Positions 58,272 to 64,000 of a stretch of DNA of 64,000 bases are shown piece after piece. A model generated the notes under the pieces. It worked only from the letters and a program-made list of their open reading frames with translations. It was not told where the DNA came from and did not search any database. Numbering within the stretch: the first letter of the stretch is position 1; each line of letters begins with the position of its first letter. Source of the stretch: Thermonema lapsum (lineage in GTDB: Bacteria > Bacteroidota > Bacteroidia > Cytophagales > Thermonemataceae); the NCBI RefSeq assembly GCF_011761635.1, contig NZ_JAASRN010000002.1, positions 770,634-834,633 on the forward strand, in the 5' to 3' direction. Both the position numbers and the translations under genes were made by a program.

Positions 58272-58982
58272 ATGAGGCGTTGTGCATATATCATGGTGGT
58301 GTCAATTTTATTGACGACGGGCTTGCCCGGCTATGCGCAGCCTGCCCACACAGATATACATAGCGCCGGGCACTCTATGCAAAAAGCTATTTTGCGCGAG
58401 TTTCATGCATTCCGTCAAGCCATAGAGCAAGAGCGTCTATATTGGGAAAAACAAACTCACAGCCACCCCATCAATAAAAATTTATTGTACAAGCTGTTCC
58501 GACATACACAAAAAAACTTACTGAAACAGTACCAAGCTTACAGCCAGTGGGAAGGGCTGCTCACAAAAGGGGCTTTCGATTGCGTTACGGGCAGCATGGT
58601 GTATGCCTACCTACTGGGCAAAACAGGTATTCCCTATGAAATCATAGAAGCACCTTACCATGTGTTTATCAAGGTGCATCTTGGCAAAGAGACCATTGTA
58701 CTGGAGTCCACTGACAAAAACGGCTTCCTGGAGTTTGAACGGGACATCGCTGCGCATACCCACTTTTACGCCGAAAACGGGCAGCTCCATTCCATTCGTT
58801 TTGTAGAGCTTGTTGCTTTGTATTACTACAACCAAGCGGCTAATGCCTTCAATCACGGTCAGTGGGAAACTGCCCGCCGTTATATTGATGAGGCTGCTTT
58901 GTTGTATCCCTCAGCACGTATCCTCGAGCTGAAAGCCGAACTGGATAGCCGCTCTCGGTGGATGGTAGCGCACTTCAATTGA
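58272..58982 (+). CDS. Secreted transglutaminase-like protein
   Basis: 236 residues, signal peptide MRRCAYIMVVSILLTTGLPGYA. The central part shows the order Cys104 in AFDCVTGS, His130 in YHVFIKV and Asp148 in LESTD, spaced as in transglutaminase-like thiol hydrolases. C-terminal helices (about 175-230, NQAANAFNHGQWETARRYI) look like one TPR pair. Bacterial members act as cysteine proteases or amidases, often in envelope processing. It is isolated, 96 bp after recQ. Homology is by motif only and should be tested by structure prediction. Confidence 0.68.
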   Translation: MRRCAYIMVVSILLTTGLPGYAQPAHTDIHSAGHSMQKAILREFHAFRQAIEQERLYWEKQTHSHPINKNLLYKLFRHTQKNLLKQYQAYSQWEGLLTKGAFDCVTGSMVYAYLLGKTGIPYEIIEAPYHVFIKVHLGKETIVLESTDKNGFLEFERDIAAHTHFYAENGQLHSIRFVELVALYYYNQAANAFNHGQWETARRYIDEAALLYPSARILELKAELDSRSRWMVAHFN

Positions 58983-59004
58983 TTTACAGACATTTCTTTG
59001 TAAA

Positions 59005-59042
59005 AGAAAAACACACAGAAAGGGGCAAGCCGTTTCTGTGTG
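59005..59042 (-). terminator. Terminator after ssb
   Basis: Stem CACACAGAAA / TTTCTGTGTG with an 11-base loop, followed on the minus strand by TTTTTCTTTT; 27 bp past the ssb stop. Confidence 0.8.
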
Positions 59043-59068
59043 CACAATTGCCAGAAAATGGAAACTGC

Positions 59069-59527
59069 TTAGAAAGGCAGGTCGTCCTCATTGTCGTCGG
59101 TCAGAAAAGGCGGTATTTCTTCTGTACTAGGGCTGCTTTGTTCTACCAGAGGTTTGTTTGTTGAAGCATTCGAAGAAGAAGCATACTCTTCGGGACGCCC
59201 TCCCAAGAGTATCATCGACTGGGCACGAATCTTTACCGTAGAACGTTTGTTGCCGTCTTTGTCTTCCCAGTTGTCGGTGCGAATTTTTCCCTCGATATAC
59301 ACTTGACTTCCTTTGCGCAAATACTGCTCTGCTATCTTTGCCAAGCTATCCCACATTTCTATCCTGTGCCATTCGGTGATAGACTGACGGTTGCCCTGCC
59401 GGTCTGTGTACGCTTCGGTAGTAGCCAGATTGAAGGTAGCCACCACCGAGCCACTTTCTAAGGTTCTTACTTCGGGGTCGGCACCTAAGTTGCCAATAAG
59501 AATTACTTTGTTGAGTCCTCTTGCCAT
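59069..59527 (-). CDS. ssb: Single-stranded DNA-binding protein
   Basis: 152 residues. OB fold at about 1-105 starting NKVILIGNLGADPEVR, with ITEWHRIEMWDSLAKIAE and GSQVYIEGKIRTDNWEDKDG; a Ser/Pro/Glu-rich linker and the acidic tail DDNEDDLPF at the end, which binds partner repair proteins. It coats single-stranded DNA in replication and repair. It is 105 bp downstream of mutY on the same strand, separated by an inverted repeat GTGTGT-AA-ACACAC at 59545-59558. Confidence 0.95.
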   Translation of the reverse strand: MARGLNKVILIGNLGADPEVRTLESGSVVATFNLATTEAYTDRQGNRQSITEWHRIEMWDSLAKIAEQYLRKGSQVYIEGKIRTDNWEDKDGNKRSTVKIRAQSMILLGGRPEEYASSSNASTNKPLVEQSSPSTEEIPPFLTDDNEDDLPF

Positions 59528-59632
59528 GGTTTATGGTTGTTTTAGTGTGTAAACACACATGAATATACAAAATTTCGACTAAACAACCCCAGCTCAATAG
59601 GTTTCATTTTCATGTTTTAAACAAATAGTCGC

Positions 59633-60703
59633 TTAACTGCTCAACAGGTGGCGGTGTTGTTCAAGGTATTGAGCAATTACTACAGGTTTGGGCAAGGCAT
59701 CGCATTCGTCGTAAGCAAACCAATCTCCCTCACTATGCAGGCAGTCAGGCAAAGACACTTCACCGTCGAGTATGACAATACCCATGTCGATATACAGCTC
59801 TTGATGCGTCAACAGGTGGCGCACTTGGGTTACGGCTTGGGCTTGCTGCCACTGCAAGGCAGCCGGGTGCTCAAGCAGCTGTTGCTTCAGTGCCGCTGCC
59901 GTAGCAGCTTCCACACAAGCTGGCTCGTATAAGCCCCGCCATATATCCTTTTTTGTGCGCTCTTGCATCCATACTTTTCCTTTGCGAAGAAAGAAACGAT
60001 AAGACAAGTAACGTTTGCGTTTTACAGGTTTTTTGGTTTTTACCGGCAACACTTGTTGCTTACCATGGCGCGCCGCATAGCAGTCGTCGCGAAAGGGACA
60101 AGTCAAACACAGAGGCTTTTGAGGGGTACACTGCACAGCGCCAAACTCCATGATGGCTTGGTTGTAAATCGCTGCTTCCTTTGGTGGCATGTGCCCCTCG
60201 CTCAATGCTTTGAATTTGCTTTTGGTGCGTGTCAGCGAAATATCGTCATACAAACCATACAGACGTGCAAAAACGCGAAACACATTGCCGTCTACCACTG
60301 CCACAGCTTCGTCGAAAGCAAAAGAAGCAATAGCAGCGGCTGTGTATTCTCCAACTCCTTTCAATTTACACAGTTCTTCGTAGTTAGACGGGAAGCATCC
60401 GCCATACTGCAGGCTGATGGTCTGTGCTGCCGCATAAAGGTTACGCGCGCGGCTATAATAGCCCAACCCCTGCCACAAACGCAATACTTCTTCCAAAGGG
60501 GCTTTTGCCAAATCGTGTACAGTAGGATATGTTTTTACAAAACGCTCATAATAAGCCAACCCCTGTGCCACACGTGTCTGTTGAAGAATTACCTCAGAAA
60601 GCCATATGCGATAAGGGTCGCGCGTGTTGCGCCAAGGCAAGTCCCTTTGATGCAGGCGATACCAAGCCATCAAGCGCTCAGCAAAGCGAGGAATCATTTT
60701 CAT
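59633..60703 (-). CDS. mutY: A/G-specific adenine DNA glycosylase
   Basis: 356 residues. Catalytic Glu37 in LSEVILQQT, helix-hairpin-helix KGVGEYTAAAIASF with Asp138 in VVDGNVF, and 4Fe-4S ligands Cys192, 199, 202 and 208 (C-X6-C-X2-C-X5-C). The C-terminal NUDIX-like recognition domain spans about 225-350. It removes adenine mispaired with 8-oxoguanine. The start could be Met1 or Met3. Divergent from HU. Confidence 0.95.
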   Translation of the reverse strand: MKMIPRFAERLMAWYRLHQRDLPWRNTRDPYRIWLSEVILQQTRVAQGLAYYERFVKTYPTVHDLAKAPLEEVLRLWQGLGYYSRARNLYAAAQTISLQYGGCFPSNYEELCKLKGVGEYTAAAIASFAFDEAVAVVDGNVFRVFARLYGLYDDISLTRTKSKFKALSEGHMPPKEAAIYNQAIMEFGAVQCTPQKPLCLTCPFRDDCYAARHGKQQVLPVKTKKPVKRKRYLSYRFFLRKGKVWMQERTKKDIWRGLYEPACVEAATAAALKQQLLEHPAALQWQQAQAVTQVRHLLTHQELYIDMGIVILDGEVSLPDCLHSEGDWFAYDECDALPKPVVIAQYLEQHRHLLSS

Positions 60704-60807
60704 AAAGCAGCTGTTTTAAATCTGACTTTCAATATTTTATGTTTTTTATCTTTCCCGGGCAATATTAAATTTTTTGACAAGTATTTTTAAAATCGACAAA
60801 CAAGCTA

Positions 60808-60815
60808 TACCTTTG
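60808..60815 (+). promoter_or_regulatory. Promoter -7 element for HU
   Basis: TACCTTTG matches TAnnTTTG exactly, 76 bp before the GTG at 60892. No clear TTTG lies 19-21 bp upstream. Confidence 0.55.
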
Positions 60816-60891
60816 TGTTCCACTAAAACAGTGGTTTTTAACTCGTTATATTTTTGTAAGACCAAGGTTTAACTTAAAAATTGTAAGAACC

Positions 60892-61206
60892 GTGACAAAG
60901 GCAGAAGTTATCGCACAGATTGTTGAGAAGACTGGTATCGACAAAGCTGATGTTCAAAAAGTAGTGGAGACCTTTTTTGAGGTAGTAAAAGACAACATGA
61001 CCAAAGGCGAAAACATTTACTTCCGCGGCTTTGGCAGCTTTGTAAACAAAAAACGAGCTCGCAAAACCGCTCGCAATATTGCCAAAAACGTGGCTATCAT
61101 CATTGAACCGCATTATGTGCCTTCTTTCAAGCCTGCAAAGACTTTTGCAGAGGCTGTAAAAAACAACTTGAAAGTAGAAGAAAGTCGCCAAGAAGCGGCT
61201 GTTTAA
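60892..61206 (+). CDS. HU/IHF-family DNA-binding protein
   Basis: 104 residues from a GTG start. Motifs VVETFFEVVKDNMTKGENIYFRGFGSF and KKRARKTARN followed by the basic arm region end in FKPAKTFAEAVKNN, matching HU with a 12-residue C-terminal extension. It bends and packs DNA. It leads a run of four plus-strand genes (TPR, COX24-like, rng) often seen together in Bacteroidota. Confidence 0.94.
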   Translation: MTKAEVIAQIVEKTGIDKADVQKVVETFFEVVKDNMTKGENIYFRGFGSFVNKKRARKTARNIAKNVAIIIEPHYVPSFKPAKTFAEAVKNNLKVEESRQEAAV

Positions 61207-61224
61207 ATGTAATTCACTCTGCTC

Positions 61225-62052
61225 ATGAATAAGTCTCAGATAATTGTAGGCATTGGCGGAATAGCTATGATGGGCTTTTTGTATGCTTTGCCTCGGCAGA
61301 TAGTCAAAAAGCCAGCGGCTCCTGCAAGCACAGCTACAGCAAAAGCCCCAACTGCCCAAGAAAATAGTAGGGACGAACTCCATGCCAACATGCAATTGTC
61401 TGAGGCTTCTCTTGCTCAAATCAAGCGCTTGAAAGAGGCATGGATTCAAGCCAAAGCAAGCGAAAAACCTCTGTGGGCAGATTCACTGGCAATGGCTTTT
61501 TACCAAGCCGGGCGCTTCGACAGCGCCGCATATTATATGGCATGGAAAGCCGAGCGCAGTCAAAGCATACAAGACAAACTGCGTGCTGCCGATGCCTACT
61601 ATGAGGCATTCCGCTTTGCTATGGACGTAGAGCGCGCCAATCGCTTTGGTGAACAAGCTCGGGCACTTTACCAACAAGTGCTAAACGAAAACCCAACATT
61701 ACTGGATGCCAAGGCTAAAATGGCGATGACCTATGTTACCACGTCGGAGCCTATGCAAGGCATTCAAATGCTTTTGAATATACTGCAGACCAATCCCAAC
61801 CATGAATTGGCGCTCTACAACTTGGGCTTGCTTTCCATGCAACGGGGAGCCTACGATAAAGCAACTCAGCGTTTCGAGCATTTGCTCGAGGTGAACCCCC
61901 AGCATGCCGAGGCTTATTTGCTGCTTGCCGAGAGCTACTTGAACCTCGGTAAGCCCAAAGAAGCCAAAGCTACTTTGCAAAAAGCCCTTGAGCACTTGCA
62001 AGACCCCACCGCCAAAGCGCAAATAGAGCAAGCAATGCAAGAATTAAATTAA
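61225..62052 (+). CDS. Membrane-anchored TPR protein
   Basis: 275 residues. N-terminal signal anchor (SQIIVGIGGIAMMGFLYALP), an Ala/Pro/Thr-rich linker, then tetratricopeptide repeats from about 75, clearest at 155-270 (ALYNLGLLSMQRGAYDKATQ, AEAYLLLAESYLNLGKPKEA). Positioned between HU and the COX24-like gene, 18 bp after HU. Typical Bacteroidota scaffolding protein; partner and purpose unknown. Confidence 0.82.
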   Translation: MNKSQIIVGIGGIAMMGFLYALPRQIVKKPAAPASTATAKAPTAQENSRDELHANMQLSEASLAQIKRLKEAWIQAKASEKPLWADSLAMAFYQAGRFDSAAYYMAWKAERSQSIQDKLRAADAYYEAFRFAMDVERANRFGEQARALYQQVLNENPTLLDAKAKMAMTYVTTSEPMQGIQMLLNILQTNPNHELALYNLGLLSMQRGAYDKATQRFEHLLEVNPQHAEAYLLLAESYLNLGKPKEAKATLQKALEHLQDPTAKAQIEQAMQELN

Positions 62053-62077
62053 TGTTTCACCAAAAAATAACCAAACT

Positions 62078-62173
62078 ATGCCTTGTGGAAGAAAACGTAA
62101 AAGACACAAGATTGCGACACACAAACGCAAAAAAAGACTAAGAAAAAACCGTCATAAGAAGAAAAACCGTTAG
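62078..62173 (+). CDS. 31-residue basic protein, AURKAIP1/COX24-like (ribosomal mS38/bS22 type)
   Basis: A 32-codon frame starting MPCGRKRKRHKIATHKRKKR, with 19 Lys, Arg or His in the remaining stretch. The pattern KRKRHK...HKRKKRLRKNRHKK fits the small Bacteroidota proteins annotated as AURKAIP1/COX24-domain, related to mitochondrial mS38 and mycobacterial bS22. It probably is a small-subunit ribosomal protein. It is 25 bp after the TPR gene, and a terminator or attenuator-like hairpin lies between it and rng. It is too short for usual gene calling. Confidence 0.85.
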   Translation: MPCGRKRKRHKIATHKRKKRLRKNRHKKKNR

Positions 62174-62193
62174 TGCATTGATTGCACGCACCT

Positions 62194-62227
62194 GAAAGGC
62201 TTCAGTCGGAAGCCTTTTCCCTCTTTT
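62194..62227 (+). terminator. Hairpin between the COX24-like gene and rng
   Basis: Stem GAAAGGCTTC / GAAGCCTTTT, loop five bases, then CCCTCTTTTTT. It may end the HU transcript or reduce read-through into rng. Confidence 0.72.
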
Positions 62228-62256
62228 TTACATGAAGCAAGTAAAACTATAAGACC

Positions 62257-63807
62257 GTGAATCATGAACTAATTGTCAATGTCAGCAAAAACAGCGTACG
62301 CATTGCGCTGCTCAATGACAAAGACATTATTGAGTATCATGTAGTAGAGGGGGACAATCCGTTTAATGTAGGAGATATTTACTTCGGGACGGTAAAAAAG
62401 GTAGTCTCAGGGCACAACGCAGCGTTCATCGATGTAGGCTACGAAAAAGATGCTTTCTTGCACTACACCGACTTGGGTCCGAATGTACGCACGCTGTTGC
62501 GCTATACCAAAGACACTATTGCCAAGCAGCAAAAAACGCATAAGTTAGACAATATCCAGTTTGAAGAGCCTATAGAGAAAGGGGGCAAGATAGGGCAGGT
62601 GCTCAAACGCAATATGCCCATCTTGGTACAAATAGAAAAAGAACCTATTTCGAATAAAGGTCCCCGCCTATCCTGCCAACTCACCATTGCAGGACGCTAT
62701 TTGGTGCTCATTCCCTTTGCCGATACGGTCAACGTATCGAAAAAAATCATCAAAAAAGAAGAGCGCAACAGACTACTACGGCTTATCAACTCTATCAAAC
62801 CCAAGAATTTTGGTGTGATTGTACGCACAGCAGCCGAAGGCAAAGAAGTAGCAGAACTCGATGCCGACCTGCGCGAGCTGATGGAACGATGGGAAGCCGG
62901 TTATCGCATTTTGCGAGAGGCACGCCCACCTGCCAAGATTATCGGTGAGTTGAGCCGTGTGTCTGCCATCTTGCGCGACATGCTCGATGAAAATTTCGAT
63001 GCGGTAGTGGTTGACGACCCCGCCATGTATGAAGAAATACGCGCATATATACGGCGCATAGCCCCCGACCGCGAAAAAATCGTGAAGCTGTATAATGGCA
63101 AAGTGGGTATTTTTGAACACTACGGTATCGAAAAGCAACTCAAACAAATCTTTGGCAAAAGCGTGTCGCTTCCCGGTGGCGGCTACCTCATCATTGAACA
63201 CACCGAAGCCTTACACGTCATAGACGTAAACAGCGGCAACCAAGCAGCCAATACGGGCAATCAAGAAGAAACGGCGCTAAAAGTCAACTTGGAAGCAGCC
63301 AAAGAAATAGCCCGTCAGCTGCGTGTCAGAGACATGGGCGGCATCATCGTCATTGATTTCATAGACATGAAAAACCCCGCCCACAAAAAAGAGGTGTACG
63401 AAGCCATGAAAGAATTTATGAAAAGCGACCGTGCCCGCCATACGATATTACCCATCACCCGCTTCGGTCTGATGCAAATCACCCGGGAGCGCGTCCGTCC
63501 CGAATTAAACATTAAAACCCGAGAGGTTTGTCCCGCCTGCAATGGCACCGGCAGCATCTCTGCCAGCATATTAATTGCAGATGCCATTGAAAATGCTTTG
63601 GACTACATCGTGCACCATCAAAAAGAGCGCGGTCTGAGTCTTATTGTGCACCCTTATTTGCATGCCTACTTCACCAAAGGGCTTTGGTCCAAACAAATGA
63701 AGTGGTTTTTTAAATACGGCACTTGGGTGCGTGTCATTCCTGATAGCTCATTGGCTATTAACGAATATAAGTTCAAGAACAAAAAAGGTATCGAAATAGA
63801 AACTTGA
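62257..63807 (+). CDS. rng: Ribonuclease E/G family protein (RNase G type)
   Basis: 516 residues from a GTG start, matching the family N-terminus NHELIVNVSKNSVRIALLND. S1 domain about 35-130, then RNase H-like region, DNase I-like active site with Asp323 in VIDVNSGN and Asp367 in VIDFIDM, and the zinc-link Cys425/Cys428 (CPACNGTGSI). Length without the long RNase E tail indicates the RNase G type. It trims 5' ends of 16S rRNA and starts mRNA decay. Confidence 0.95.
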   Translation: MNHELIVNVSKNSVRIALLNDKDIIEYHVVEGDNPFNVGDIYFGTVKKVVSGHNAAFIDVGYEKDAFLHYTDLGPNVRTLLRYTKDTIAKQQKTHKLDNIQFEEPIEKGGKIGQVLKRNMPILVQIEKEPISNKGPRLSCQLTIAGRYLVLIPFADTVNVSKKIIKKEERNRLLRLINSIKPKNFGVIVRTAAEGKEVAELDADLRELMERWEAGYRILREARPPAKIIGELSRVSAILRDMLDENFDAVVVDDPAMYEEIRAYIRRIAPDREKIVKLYNGKVGIFEHYGIEKQLKQIFGKSVSLPGGGYLIIEHTEALHVIDVNSGNQAANTGNQEETALKVNLEAAKEIARQLRVRDMGGIIVIDFIDMKNPAHKKEVYEAMKEFMKSDRARHTILPITRFGLMQITRERVRPELNIKTREVCPACNGTGSISASILIADAIENALDYIVHHQKERGLSLIVHPYLHAYFTKGLWSKQMKWFFKYGTWVRVIPDSSLAINEYKFKNKKGIEIET

Positions 63808-63811
63808 AAAG

Positions 63812-63842
63812 AAGGCTGTCCCGTAAGGACAGCCTTTCTTTT
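63812..63842 (+). terminator. Terminator after rng, bidirectional
   Basis: Stem AAGGCTGTCC / GGACAGCCTT, loop five bases, with TTTCTTTT on the plus side and T-rich sequence on the minus side, serving also the convergent gene. Confidence 0.85.
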
Positions 63843-64000
63843 ATTCCTCCTCTCCGGCATTGCGGAAGATAGCCAGCAAGCGGAAGGCACCTGTTGAAAC
63901 TATAGAATCTTGGGGACTGAACGGCAGAGGTTCTTGCAATGCTACTTCTCCTCTACCGCTGCGCATCAATTGCACTGCCAAGGGTTCCAAGCGTATGCCT
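63841..64000 (-). CDS. Hypothetical protein, N-terminus beyond window edge
   Basis: The C-terminal 52 residues of a minus-strand gene enter from the right edge and stop at TAA (63843-63841). The visible part reads GIRLEPLAVQLMRSGRGEV then PFSPQDSIVSTGAFRLLAIF and ends EEE. No family recognised from this piece. It converges on rng. Confidence 0.6.
   Translation of the reverse strand, partial: GIRLEPLAVQLMRSGRGEVALQEPLPFSPQDSIVSTGAFRLLAIFRNAGEEE

Noticed and set aside
60774-60779. TTGACA resembling an E. coli -35 box before HU
   Set aside because: No TATAAT at 16-18 bp; the Bacteroidota -7 motif TACCTTTG lies too far away to pair with it.
60874-61449. 191-codon minus-strand frame over HU and TPR genes
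   Set aside because: Covers the well-conserved HU sequence on the other strand and starts inside the TPR gene.

Overview
The window looks like chromosomal core sequence from a member of the Bacteroidota, most probably a gliding or filamentous Cytophagales relative; I cannot name the genus. The signs are type IX secretion parts (a PorP/SprF barrel fused to OmpA and a secreted protein with a gliding-motility C-terminal domain), BatA-domain and DUF4175 membrane proteins, DUF4783, DUF4286, a histone H1-like small protein, an alpha-oxoamine synthase of the sphingolipid/sulfonolipid type, few Shine-Dalgarno sequences, and repeated matches to the Bacteroidota promoter element TAnnTTTG just upstream of genes.

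Layout. 1-4760: end of an unknown protein, alpha/beta hydrolase, cytochrome c lipoprotein, DEAD-box RNA helicase, SH3-like membrane protein and a tRNA-Lys. 4777-18880: yebC, DNA polymerase III delta-prime, an M1 aminopeptidase, a LOG-family/lytic transglycosylase operon, a YifB ATPase, RlmD, and a plus-strand run YqeY, CvpA, amidotransferase, hydrolase, CBS protein. 18896-26797: a 1124-residue cell-surface protein with three lamin-tail domains, a response regulator, an aldehyde dehydrogenase and two tandem rhomboid proteases. 26801-33385: hisA-hisF-usp with a structured leader, a histone-like protein, the alpha-oxoamine synthase, a previously easy-to-miss 34-residue membrane protein and a TPR-SpoIIE phosphatase. 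33457-44400: SDR, a BatA/DUF4175/lipoprotein operon, a VWA protein, RlmB, thioredoxin-like protein, PdxJ, a sterol-desaturase-like hydroxylase, GpmI, DUF4783 and an intergenic pair of inverted REP-like repeats. 44421-54564: SPOR lipoprotein, the type IX pair, SecA, DapF, BioB and an HD-domain/CoaD-like fusion. 54660-64000: outer-membrane barrel, RecQ, a secreted transglutaminase-like protein, Ssb, MutY, and the HU, TPR, tiny basic COX24-like protein, RNase G cluster.

The genes are mostly housekeeping: replication and repair (holB, recQ, mutY, ssb), RNA and ribosome maturation (rlmB, rlmD, rng, DEAD helicase, COX24-like), protein export (secA, type IX parts), and cofactor or amino-acid synthesis (bioB, pdxJ, dapF, hisAF). 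No CRISPR array, insertion sequence, prophage or restriction system was seen. The most unusual items are the HD/CoaD fusion translated with bioB, the PorP-OmpA fusion paired with a type B secreted protein, competing hairpins in the hisA leader, an orphan plus-strand terminator that may end a small RNA, the 34-residue membrane protein with its own promoter motif, and a histidine/glutamate-rich loop in the DUF4175 protein. None of these amounts to a demonstrated new system; they are leads.
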